Shown here piece after piece: positions 1 to 7,461 of a stretch of 33,235 nt of DNA; the first letter of the stretch is position 1; each line of letters starts with the position of its first letter. The notes beneath the pieces are model-generated. The model searched no databases. It was not told the DNA's origin and saw only the letters and a program-made list of their open reading frames with translations. The stretch is from Ilumatobacteraceae bacterium (GTDB taxonomy: Bacteria; Actinomycetota; Acidimicrobiia; Acidimicrobiales; Ilumatobacteraceae): the NCBI GenBank assembly GCA_007117775.1, contig SKFX01000071.1, positions 1 to 33,235 on the forward strand. The letters are read 5' to 3'. Both the position numbers and the translations under genes were made by a program.

Positions 1-492
1 AGCCCCGAGTGCGGTCCCGATCTGTAGCACCACCCACGCGAGTCCGATCGGTCCGATGATGCGCACCACCGCAGCGATCGGGCCGCCGACCTGTGAGATC
101 GCCACACTGGCCAGTGGCACACCGCCGAAGGGGAAAGCGAAGCGGACCGCTTCGACCAGTGCCAGCGCTGCGGGTCGGGCGATCACCCGCCATGGCCCGG
201 CCGGTCCAATGGCGACGGCGAACGCGTACATCACAGCGAACAACGCGGTGGCCACGAGATAGCCGGGGGCGGTCAGGAACCACATCCAGCCGAGGCCCAT
301 CGCCATCCATCCGAGGCCGAACGCGAACCCGATGCCGAAGCGTTGTCGGCTCGATGATCGTTGGCCGATGGCGATCTCGAGCAATGCGGCAGCGATGAAG
401 GCAAGCGGCCACCAACCCCATGGCGGCATGGCGAAGGCCAGTGAGGCGCCGGCTCCGAGCGCCAGCGCTGCGGCAGCCCACACAGCTCTCAT
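1..492 (-). CDS. lnt: Apolipoprotein N-acyltransferase, N-terminal part (truncated by window edge)
   Basis: Lnt transfers an acyl chain to the N-terminal cysteine of lipoproteins at the outer face of the membrane. Only the first 164 residues are in the window. They begin MRAVWAAAALALGAGAS and are almost entirely hydrophobic membrane segments. Two stretches are typical of the Lnt N-terminal membrane domain: AMPPWGWWPLAFIAAALLE near residue 20, and FPFGGVPLASVAISQVGGP near residue 125. The catalytic nitrilase domain would lie beyond the window. The ATG is 6 nt after the stop of the upstream sortase gene, so the two are probably co-transcribed. The match is from family knowledge. An unrelated multi-pass protein is unlikely given the FPFGG motif. 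Confidence 0.8.
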   Translation of the reverse strand, partial: MRAVWAAAALALGAGASLAFAMPPWGWWPLAFIAAALLEIAIGQRSSSRQRFGIGFAFGLGWMAMGLGWMWFLTAPGYLVATALFAVMYAFAVAIGPAGPWRVIARPAALALVEAVRFAFPFGGVPLASVAISQVGGPIAAVVRIIGPIGLAWVVLQIGTALGA

Positions 493-498
493 GGGAAC

Positions 499-1227
499 TC
501 AGTCGTCATCGGCTCCGGCATCGAGCCATGGATCGAGGTCCATGTCGGCGCCGGTGGCGGTGAGATCGCCGGCCGTCAATTCAGACACCAGATCGGCGAA
601 GACGACAATGCGTTCAGACACCGAACCGGGCGGGTGGCAGGCGAACAGGGTGGTGATCGCCTCGGGTGAGGACTCGATGATCCACAGCGATTCGGGGGTC
701 ACCACCATCACATCGCGCACCGCGTAGACGTGGACACCATCGGGCATGTGGTAGATGATCTCGTCACCGGCTTCGAGGCGATCGAGGTTGCGGAAGACCC
801 GGTTGTGGGCGGTGCGGTGGCCGGCGACGGCGGTATTGCCGAGTCGTCCCGGCTCCGCGCTGCCGGGCCAGTGGCCCGGGCCGATGTCGAGGGTGGTCAG
901 TCGGATCCCCTGATACAGCGTCGAGTCGACATCGATCGCCGGGATCTCGATCCGTCCGAACTCCACGAGTGGTTCCTCGCCGTACTCATCGGCCGGCACC
1001 GGGATCGGAGTCGGCAGAGTGGTCGTCGTGGTGGTCGTGGTGGTCGTGGTCGTCGTGGTCGTGGTCGTGGTGGTCGTGGTGGTCGCCGTTGTGGTGGTCG
1101 GCACATCGGTGGTGGCGCTCTGCGCGGCCGCCCCACAGGCGCTCAGTAGCACGGCGCCGGCCACGAAGGCAGCGGTGATCACGGTGGAGCGTGTGGCTCG
1201 CGAGGGGTGGTTCGCCATCGATGTCAT
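499..1227 (-). CDS. Sortase family protein, predicted lipoprotein with poly-Thr linker
   Basis: Sortases are membrane-anchored cysteine transpeptidases that cut and join sorting-signal proteins at the cell surface. All three catalytic residues are visible: His137 in VAGHR, Cys197 in TLFACHP and Arg206 in VSERIVV. The N-terminus has a basic stretch, a hydrophobic segment and a lipobox-like LSAC (Cys31). It is therefore predicted to be a lipoprotein, whereas most sortases are anchored by a transmembrane helix. Residues 49-70 are 22 consecutive threonines, apparently a spacer lifting the catalytic domain (about 88-215) off the membrane. The protein resembles class E actinobacterial sortases. A second in-frame ATG at 1218 also fits: a CAGAAT -10-like hexamer (1226-1231) sits 7 nt before it, which would make a leaderless transcript. 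The neighbour lnt matures lipoproteins. No sorting-signal substrate is visible nearby. Confidence 0.85.
   Translation of the reverse strand: MTSMANHPSRATRSTVITAAFVAGAVLLSACGAAAQSATTDVPTTTTATTTTTTTTTTTTTTTTTTTTTTLPTPIPVPADEYGEEPLVEFGRIEIPAIDVDSTLYQGIRLTTLDIGPGHWPGSAEPGRLGNTAVAGHRTAHNRVFRNLDRLEAGDEIIYHMPDGVHVYAVRDVMVVTPESLWIIESSPEAITTLFACHPPGSVSERIVVFADLVSELTAGDLTATGADMDLDPWLDAGADDD
1018..1083 (-). repeat. ACC/ACG codon repeat encoding 22 consecutive threonines
   Basis: Sixty-six bases inside the sortase gene are an uninterrupted run of Thr codons (mostly ACC and ACG, with one ACT). A shorter TTTTA block adjoins it. Simple sequence like this can change length by slippage in whole codons, so linker length may differ between strains. 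The opposite strand reads as poly-Val, which is an artefact. Confidence 0.95.
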
Positions 1228-1305
1228 TCTGGCAGCACCTTCGGCTCGGCTGGTGCCAATCTCATCATTGCCGCGGATTCGATATTCGTTCAGTCGCCGA
1301 CGACG

Positions 1306-2676
1306 TCAGACCGTCAGGATGCCGACGGCGCGTTGGGCATCGCCCACACAGGCTGGGATGCCGATTCCGCGATAGCTGGCTCCGATGACCGCGAGCCCAG
1401 CGGGCAGGGCGGCATCGATCGCCGCCACCCACTCGTGATGGTGCGGACGGTATTGCGGGAAGGCTGTCGGCCAGCGGGTGATACGCACTGCGAGCGGCTC
1501 GAGATCGAGACCGAGATGGTCGTTGACCTCACCGATGGCGGTGTTGAGGATCGTGTCATCGTCGAGATGCTCGACGCTGGCGCCGTCGCGGCCGAGAGAG
1601 ATGCGTAGGATCTGACTCGCGTCGGGAGTGTTCCAATGGGCCCATTTCTGCGAACCGAACGAGACCGCAGTCACGAGTCGTTGGACCGGTTTGGGAACCA
1701 GATAGCCGCTGCGACCGTGCAGGCGCTCAGGCCACCGCATCCCATCGACGGCGACCGTCACGATGGTGACCCCGGCGGTCTCGGCCCGACCGAGGAGTGC
1801 AGACGCCTCAGGTCCAGCCGCAGCCAGGATCGAGGCCGCGGCGCCCGCCGGACAGGCGAGCAATACCCGATCGGCGAGTCGTCCGTCGACCGACCAGCGA
1901 TCACCGCTGCGTTCGATGGTCTCGACTGCGACCCCGGTGTGGATCTGCCCACCGGCGCTGCGGACATCGTTCGCAACGGCATCGACCAGGGCGCCCACAC
2001 CACCCAATGGGGTGGCGAAGATCGGGCCGGTCGACGCGGTCGCGGCGCGTCGCGCTCGGCGGCCGCCGAGGATCAGGCTGCGCGAGGAGTTGGCGAGCGC
2101 GGCCAGCTGTGGGACGGCGCGCAGGCTCATCGCATCGGTGTCAGCAGCGTAGATGCTTCCGATAAGCGCATCGACGAGCCGCTCATGCACCTCGTCGCCG
2201 AGCCGGGCGCGGCTGTAGGCGCCGAGGGAGTCCGTCGCCGTGGAGGTGCGGCCGAGCAATGGTTCGAGTGCAGCGCGAGCCTTGGCGCGCGCTGAGAGCA
2301 GGCGCGATGCGGCGAAAGGACGCAGATCGGTGGGGACCCCGAGCAGGAGACCATCAGGGATCGGATGCAGTGTCTGGGAACCGCGCGGGTACCACACCGC
2401 AGCGCGCGCTGAGGTCGGCGACACCAGATCCTCGCCGAGTCCGACGCGACCGGCAAGGCCGACTGCGGTCGGGATACGCGCCAGGAACGCATCGGCACCC
2501 TCATCGACGGCGCTGACACCGTGGAACGGTGATGTGGCGATATTGCCGCCGATGCGATCGGCGGATTCGAGCACCGTGACCTCGCTGATCCCGGCTGCCA
2601 GCAGGTGATGAGCCGCCGCCAGGCCGGTGATGCCAGCACCGATGACGATGGTGCTCTGCAGATCGGCAGCGGGCAT
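1306..2676 (-). CDS. hemY: Protoporphyrinogen/coproporphyrinogen III oxidase
   Basis: FAD-dependent oxidase that aromatises the porphyrinogen ring late in heme synthesis. In Actinobacteria the substrate is normally coproporphyrinogen III (CgoX). The 456-residue protein starts with a Rossmann FAD-binding motif, VIGAGITGLAAAHHL (about residues 11-25). ESADRIGGNI follows near 38, and the C-terminal FAD motif region reads GLAVIGASYRGIGIPACVGD. Length and layout match the HemY/HemG-type PPOX family. The ATG is 3 nt past the hemH stop, so translation is probably coupled. It is the last of three heme genes in the order hemE-hemH-hemY, as in Bacillus subtilis. Preference for coproporphyrinogen is inferred from lineage and cannot be read from the sequence. 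Confidence 0.92.
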   Translation of the reverse strand: MPAADLQSTIVIGAGITGLAAAHHLLAAGISEVTVLESADRIGGNIATSPFHGVSAVDEGADAFLARIPTAVGLAGRVGLGEDLVSPTSARAAVWYPRGSQTLHPIPDGLLLGVPTDLRPFAASRLLSARAKARAALEPLLGRTSTATDSLGAYSRARLGDEVHERLVDALIGSIYAADTDAMSLRAVPQLAALANSSRSLILGGRRARRAATASTGPIFATPLGGVGALVDAVANDVRSAGGQIHTGVAVETIERSGDRWSVDGRLADRVLLACPAGAAASILAAAGPEASALLGRAETAGVTIVTVAVDGMRWPERLHGRSGYLVPKPVQRLVTAVSFGSQKWAHWNTPDASQILRISLGRDGASVEHLDDDTILNTAIGEVNDHLGLDLEPLAVRITRWPTAFPQYRPHHHEWVAAIDAALPAGLAVIGASYRGIGIPACVGDAQRAVGILTV

Positions 2677-2679
2677 GGC

Positions 2680-3630
2680 TCAGCCGTTTCGGTGCAGTTC
2701 GATCACTCGGTCGGCAAGTGCGCCGATCACCGCCGCGTCATCGTTCACACAGGCGGTCCGGTCGAAGGCCAGACCGCGTTCCTCGGCGTGCTGGCGCGCC
2801 TCGATGTCGAGGTCGTAGAGCACCTCGAGGTGGTCGGCGACGAATCCGCAGGCACTGATGATCACTCCGTCGGCAGCCTCAGATGATGCGAGATCATCGA
2901 TGACGTCCAAGATGTCGGGCCCGATCCATGGTTCCGGTGTGCGACCGGCGCTCTGCCAGGCGATTGACCAGTCCGACCATTCGTCGAGTCCGAGGCGTTC
3001 GGCGACGGCCATGGCGGTCGAGCGCAGTTCATCGGGATACGGATCCCCGCCGTCGATGATCCGCTGGGGGAGTGAATGCGCGGTGAACAGGACCTTGGTG
3101 TTGGGTGGTGCCGACTCGAGACGGGCGCGCAGGTCGTCGGCCAAGAAGTCCACGAACGCGTCTTCGGTGGCCCAGGACTCGACACCGTCCACGGTGATCG
3201 AATGGGGTTCGGCGGCGGTGCGGGCCCGGCCGAGGTATTGGCCGATCGAATAGCTGGAGAAGTGCGGGGCGAGGACCAGTCCGATGATGCGATCGAGGCC
3301 GCGCTCGGCGATGTCTGCCACGGCGGTCTCGATCATCGGTTCGGCATGTTTGAGTCCGAGGGTCACCCAGTACGTTCCAGGCGAACGTTGGTCGAGGGCC
3401 GCCTGCAATGCATCGCGCTGGGCCTCGGTGAGTTCGGCCAATGGCGAGATCCCGCCGATCGCCTCATAGCGTTCGACGAGTTCGGCGAGGGCCTCGGGTG
3501 TCGGCGGCCGGCCACGACGGATATCGGTGTAGTACTCCTCGATCTCATCGGGGTGCCGCGGGGTGCCGTATGCCATCAGCAGCACGGCGACGGTCGGGAC
3601 GGTCCCGGTGGTGGTCTCGGTTTCGGTCAT
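2680..3630 (-). CDS. hemH: Ferrochelatase (coproporphyrin-type)
   Basis: Inserts Fe2+ into the porphyrin, probably coproporphyrin III (CpfC) in this lineage. The 316-residue protein has the N-terminal MAYGTPRHPDEIEEYYTDIR stretch of the family. The two metal-insertion residues are visible: His185 in FTAHSLP and Glu269 in GFVADHLEVLYD. The conserved APHFSSYSIGQY segment lies near 121. The C-terminus ends about 47 residues after the catalytic Glu, with only isolated cysteines. I therefore see no sign of the [2Fe-2S] cluster that some actinobacterial ferrochelatases carry. The start codon overlaps the hemE stop in an ATGA arrangement, and hemY follows after 3 nt. The three genes are clearly one transcription unit. 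Confidence 0.93.
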   Translation of the reverse strand: MTETETTTGTVPTVAVLLMAYGTPRHPDEIEEYYTDIRRGRPPTPEALAELVERYEAIGGISPLAELTEAQRDALQAALDQRSPGTYWVTLGLKHAEPMIETAVADIAERGLDRIIGLVLAPHFSSYSIGQYLGRARTAAEPHSITVDGVESWATEDAFVDFLADDLRARLESAPPNTKVLFTAHSLPQRIIDGGDPYPDELRSTAMAVAERLGLDEWSDWSIAWQSAGRTPEPWIGPDILDVIDDLASSEAADGVIISACGFVADHLEVLYDLDIEARQHAEERGLAFDRTACVNDDAAVIGALADRVIELHRNG

Positions 3631-4688
3631 GGTGCGGTCCTTTCGTGTACCAGTTCGACGACGGCGGCGAGTACCTCGGGATCGGTGTCGGGTTGCACCC
3701 CGTGGCCGAGGTTGAAGATATGGCCCGGGTGGCTGTCGTTATCGGCCAGCACCGCTTCGGCTCCGGCGAGAGCGACCTCGGTTCCGGCCAGCACGAGGGC
3801 TGGATCCAGGTTCCCTTGGACCACCAGATCCGGGCCGAGTCGACGGCGCGCCGCCGCGATCGGCGTTCGCCAGTCGAGGCCCATCACCACCGGCCGGCCC
3901 GGTATCGCAGTCATCGCCTCATGCATCGCCTCGAGCAGGTGATCGCAGCCGATCCCGAACCCGATGCCGGCGACGTCGGGGTGTCGAACGGCGAGTTCAT
4001 CGAAGACCGTCCGGGTATGGGGCGCCACGAAGCGGCGATAATCGGCATCGCTGAGCGCGCCGGCCCATGAGTCGAACAATTGGAACGCCCGGGCGCCGTG
4101 GCGGAGTTGGATGTCGATGAACTCCAGCGACATCGCAGCCAGGTGTTCCATCAGCCGATGCCAGAGCACCTCATCGGAGTGCATCAACGCCTTGGTGTGC
4201 TGATAGGTGCGCGAGGGGCGGCCCTCGATGAGATAGCTCGCGATCGTGAACGGTGCACCGGCGAAAGCGAGGACCGGGACCTCGGCGGGGAGTTCAGCCA
4301 CCACCAACTCGACCGTGCGAGCCACATAGTCGACGTCCTCGGCCTGCAGCGATCGCAGCCGGTCGAGATCCGCCGCGCTGCGCAGCGGCCGTTCGGCCAC
4401 CGGGCCGGTGCCGGGGGCGACGTCGATGCCGAACCCGACGGCATGGGCTGGCACGACGATGTCGCTGAACAGCACCGCGGCGTCCACGCCATAGCGACGG
4501 TAGGGCTGCAGGGTGATCTCGGCGGCCACCTCGGGCCGCGTGATGGCCTCGAGGATCGATCCCTCACCGCGGATCGCCCGATACTCGGGCAGGCTCCGGC
4601 CCGCCTGACGCATGAACCAGACCGGGGTGTGCCGGACGCGCCGACCGGTGGCTGCGGCCAGGAACGGGGAGTCGGTCTGCAACGCCAT
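3627..4688 (-). CDS. hemE: Uroporphyrinogen decarboxylase
   Basis: Decarboxylates the four acetate side chains of uroporphyrinogen III to give coproporphyrinogen III. The hallmark PVWFMRQAGRSLPEYRAIR lies near residue 22, LFSDIVVPAHAVGFGID near 70, and the FAGAPFTIASYLIEG substrate-loop region near 130. The C-terminal FNLGHGVQPDTDPE is also typical. I chose the ATG at 4688 (MALQTDSPFL, 353 aa) over an upstream ATG at 4724. It matches the usual family start, and a TAGCGT -10 hexamer at 4697-4702 sits 8 nt upstream. First gene of the hemE-hemH-hemY operon, divergent from the HelD-type helicase gene. Confidence 0.94.
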   Translation of the reverse strand: MALQTDSPFLAAATGRRVRHTPVWFMRQAGRSLPEYRAIRGEGSILEAITRPEVAAEITLQPYRRYGVDAAVLFSDIVVPAHAVGFGIDVAPGTGPVAERPLRSAADLDRLRSLQAEDVDYVARTVELVVAELPAEVPVLAFAGAPFTIASYLIEGRPSRTYQHTKALMHSDEVLWHRLMEHLAAMSLEFIDIQLRHGARAFQLFDSWAGALSDADYRRFVAPHTRTVFDELAVRHPDVAGIGFGIGCDHLLEAMHEAMTAIPGRPVVMGLDWRTPIAAARRRLGPDLVVQGNLDPALVLAGTEVALAGAEAVLADNDSHPGHIFNLGHGVQPDTDPEVLAAVVELVHERTAP

Positions 4689-4801
4689 CGCCTCTGACGC
4701 TATCGCTGGTGGATCGGGCCTCATCAGAGGTCGCGTTCATGTGTCGGCGGAGCCCACCGTGGTTGGCGGAGTGGGCCGATAGCATCACTCAACTACCCGA
4801 A
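4689..4801. promoter_or_regulatory. Divergent promoter region between hemE and helD-like gene
   Basis: This 113-bp gap must hold promoters for both flanking genes. On minus, TAGCGT (4697-4702) lies 8 nt before the hemE ATG, placing the predicted transcript start almost at the start codon. On plus, TAGCAT (4780-4785) lies 16 nt before the HelD ATG. Neither has a convincing -35 at 16-18 nt. No rifamycin-associated inverted repeat, as found upstream of some actinobacterial helD/helR genes, is evident. These are eye-spotted hexamers only. Confidence 0.35.
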
Positions 4802-6937
4802 ATGAGCCAGCAACATCCTGAACTCGCCGCAGAACAGGCCTATGTCGATCATGCCTATGACTGCCTGGAACGGACCCGTGAAGCCGCGTGGCAGTTGCGG
4901 GACCTCACCGAGGCTGACCTCGGAGGCACCATGCAGGCGCGTTTTGAGCGCAATGCCTTCGATGAGAACCTGATTCGTCGGCTCACCGAACTCGATATCG
5001 GCGATGCGGCGCTCGTGTTCGGCCGGATCGATCGGATCGTGACCGAGGCCGCCGGTCAGGGCGCTCCAATCGGTGCTGATGCGGTGCCGGTCGATGGCAC
5101 TGAATCGTTCCATATCGGTCGACTCGCTGTGGCTGATGAGCGTTCTGAGCCGGTTGTGGTCGACTGGCGTGCCCCGGTGGCCGAGCCGTTCTATCGGGCG
5201 ACTGGCCGTGATCCGATGGGCATCGCCCGCCGACGCCATTTCGTCGTCGAGGGTCGCCGGGTGCTGGCGCTCGAGGACGAACTGTTCGGTGAGGGACATC
5301 TCGGCATCGGACATGATGAGGGTCTCGATGGTCGGGCACTGCGCGGCCATTCGACGCTGCTGGCATCTCTCGAGCGGGCCCGCACCGGTTCGCTCGGCGA
5401 CATCGTCGCCACCATCCAGGCTGAACAGGACGAGATCATTCGGGCTCCCCAGGCCGGTGTGCTCGTGGTCCAGGGTGGCCCGGGAACCGGCAAGACGGTG
5501 GTCGCGCTGCACCGCGCCGCTTACTTGCTCTACACCCACCGGTTCCCACTCGAGGACCAGGGCGTCCTCGTCATCGGGCCGAACCGGGTCTTCCTGCGCT
5601 ATATCGAGCGGGTCCTGCCGTCATTGGGTGAGGCCGGGGTCCATCAGGCGGTGCTCGCCGATCTGGTCCCAGATGTGGCCTTCGGCGGTCATGATCCCGA
5701 TGCGGTGGCGCGCTGCAAGGGTGATGCGGTGATGGCCAAGGTCATCGCCCGGGCGATCTCGCATCGTGAGCGACCGCTGCGCATCGAAGCCAAGATCCCG
5801 TTCCGGCACGGATTCGTCCGCGTCAGTGTGGAAGAGAGCATCCGGATCGTCAAGACGGCCCGTCGGCGCGCCCGTCACCATAACGCCGGGCGACGCCTCG
5901 TGGAGGCCGAACTGTGGGCGACGTTGGCCTCGTCATGGCGTGCCGGTGATGTCAGCGGGGCTGAGGTGCGCTCCGAGGTCCGTCGTGATCCCGTGGTGCG
6001 CGAGATCCTCGAGCGCATGTGGCCGGTGCTGACTCCAGCCGATCTGCTCCATGACCTGTTCGGTTCCGCGGCCCTGCTCCGCCTCGCCGGAGAGGGCCTC
6101 ATCGACGACCCGACCCTGCTCTGGCGCGAGCGCAGCGCCCATGTCGATGACGTGATCTGGTCACTCGATGATGTCGCGCTCTTGGATGAAGCCCGTGAGC
6201 TGCTCGGGCCGCGACTCGGACCGAAGGGCAGACCCGATGAGGCCGACGAGATCCGCACCTTCGGTCATATCGTCGTCGACGAGGTCCAGGACCTGACGCC
6301 GATGCAGTTGCGGATGCTGACGCGTCGATCGCTGAACGGGTCGATGACCATCGTTGGAGACATCGCACAGGCCACCGGGCCGCTCGCTCCCGACGATTGG
6401 GATGATGTGCTCGCACATCTGCCCGATCGCCGGCCGCCGCGTATCGTCGGGTTGTCGGTCGGCTATCGGATCCCAGCCCAGATCATGGATCTCGCTGTTG
6501 CGGTGATGATGGCGGCGACACCACAGTTGCGCCCGCCGAATTCGATCCGTGTCGGTGATGCGCCGCCGCGGATCCAGCGCGCCGATGACTTGGGTGATGC
6601 GGTGGTGGAGGCGGTCCGCGCCATGGCCGCTGAGGTGCCGACGGTTGCGGTCGTAGTTCCCGAGGAACTCGTGGAGGAGGTGTCGGCACGTCTCGATGCA
6701 GCCGGTGTCGACTACGGCTCAGCACGCGCCGCTGGACTGGATCGATCGATCACCGTGGTGCCGACCGGTGTGGTCAAGGGGCTCGAGATCGACGGTGTGG
6801 TGCTGGTTGAGCCGGCCGACGTCGTGCGCAGTCATACCCACGGTCTGCGGCTGTTGTATGTGGCGCTGACCCGAGCCACGCAGCGTCTCAGCATCGTGCA
6901 CGCCGAGGAGCTGCCCTCGGCGCTGCAGCCGGACTGA
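4802..6937 (+). CDS. helD: HelD-type UvrD-like helicase, RNA polymerase recycling factor
   Basis: Superfamily 1 ATPase of the HelD/HelR group. These proteins bind RNA polymerase and use ATP to release it from stalled complexes. In some actinobacteria they give rifamycin tolerance. The N-terminus (1-70) is helical and starts MSQQHPELAAEQAYVDHAYD, as expected for the HelD coiled-coil arm. The conserved VVDWRAPVAEPFYRAT segment lies near 120. Walker A is GGPGTGKT at about 225. Walker B is VVDEVQDLTPMQ near 490. The C-terminal motifs are VVKGLEIDGVVLVEP and LLYVALTRAT. I chose the start at 4802 (711 aa) because an in-frame ATG at 4709 gives an atypical, uncharged leader that overlaps the hemE promoter. 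DNA-repair helicases of the UvrD/PcrA class are a less likely alternative. Confidence 0.85.
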   Translation: MSQQHPELAAEQAYVDHAYDCLERTREAAWQLRDLTEADLGGTMQARFERNAFDENLIRRLTELDIGDAALVFGRIDRIVTEAAGQGAPIGADAVPVDGTESFHIGRLAVADERSEPVVVDWRAPVAEPFYRATGRDPMGIARRRHFVVEGRRVLALEDELFGEGHLGIGHDEGLDGRALRGHSTLLASLERARTGSLGDIVATIQAEQDEIIRAPQAGVLVVQGGPGTGKTVVALHRAAYLLYTHRFPLEDQGVLVIGPNRVFLRYIERVLPSLGEAGVHQAVLADLVPDVAFGGHDPDAVARCKGDAVMAKVIARAISHRERPLRIEAKIPFRHGFVRVSVEESIRIVKTARRRARHHNAGRRLVEAELWATLASSWRAGDVSGAEVRSEVRRDPVVREILERMWPVLTPADLLHDLFGSAALLRLAGEGLIDDPTLLWRERSAHVDDVIWSLDDVALLDEARELLGPRLGPKGRPDEADEIRTFGHIVVDEVQDLTPMQLRMLTRRSLNGSMTIVGDIAQATGPLAPDDWDDVLAHLPDRRPPRIVGLSVGYRIPAQIMDLAVAVMMAATPQLRPPNSIRVGDAPPRIQRADDLGDAVVEAVRAMAAEVPTVAVVVPEELVEEVSARLDAAGVDYGSARAAGLDRSITVVPTGVVKGLEIDGVVLVEPADVVRSHTHGLRLLYVALTRATQRLSIVHAEELPSALQPD

Positions 6938-6953
6938 ATCGGTCACGCACCGC

Positions 6954-7460
6954 TCAGCCGGCAGCGCTGGCGCGCATCTCGAGCGCGATCCGTTGAGCCT
7001 TGGTGGCATCCGCGGGGCGGCGCCGCTCGACAGCGAGTGTGGCGAGGTCGACGGCCTGGGTGAAACCGTGGTGAAGTCCGGGTCGCTCGTCGATCAGGCG
7101 TGTCTCAAGCACCGCCCACAGCGAGAGGATGTCGTCGAGTCGACTGCGGTCGCCCACGGCGGCGTCATCGTCGAGACCTTGGAAGTTGACGACCAGTGCG
7201 TCGATGAGTTCGGTGAGCGAGGCCGTCTCCAGATCGCCGGTGAGGACATCGTCGACGCTGGGAGCATCCGGTGCCACGGCGATGGTGGTGCCGATGATCG
7301 AAGTGGTCGTGGTCGTGGCCAGATCGATCGTCTCGCCGCAGCTGACCGAGACGGTCACTGTGCCGACCGCCATGACCGACACTGCTGTTGCGACGCGCCA
7401 CCGTTGCGTGGTCGAGTGCCTCGAGCGTGCCGAGCGATGAGGCGACCCGACGTCGGTCAT
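6954..7460 (-). CDS. Hypothetical secreted/membrane-anchored protein downstream of metalloregulator
   Basis: I do not recognise this family. The 168-residue protein (MTDVGSPHRSARSRH start) has a basic N-terminus and one hydrophobic segment, VATAVSVMAVGTVTVSVSC, that looks like a signal peptide or membrane anchor. Cys lies directly after it, but the lipobox is poor (VSVSC, with Ser at -3). A Thr-rich linker (TTTTTS) follows, then an acidic helical domain of about 120 residues ending in ERRRPADATKAQRIALEMRA. The ATG is 1 nt past the stop of the DtxR-family gene, so the two are almost certainly co-transcribed. That suggests a link to metal homeostasis but shows no function. The gene ends 16 nt from the convergent helD stop. 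Confidence 0.7.
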   Translation of the reverse strand: MTDVGSPHRSARSRHSTTQRWRVATAVSVMAVGTVTVSVSCGETIDLATTTTTSIIGTTIAVAPDAPSVDDVLTGDLETASLTELIDALVVNFQGLDDDAAVGDRSRLDDILSLWAVLETRLIDERPGLHHGFTQAVDLATLAVERRRPADATKAQRIALEMRASAAG

Positions 7461-7461
7461 C

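Noticed and set aside
1019..1375. Poly-valine or poly-Trp/Ser open frames on plus at the Thr-codon repeat
   Set aside because: They are the reverse of the sortase ACC/ACG repeat and have no start context or conserved sequence.
5400..5560. Rifamycin-associated or other inverted repeat linked to the HelD gene
   Set aside because: Only the coding Walker A region is here, and no long symmetric element was found in or upstream of the gene.
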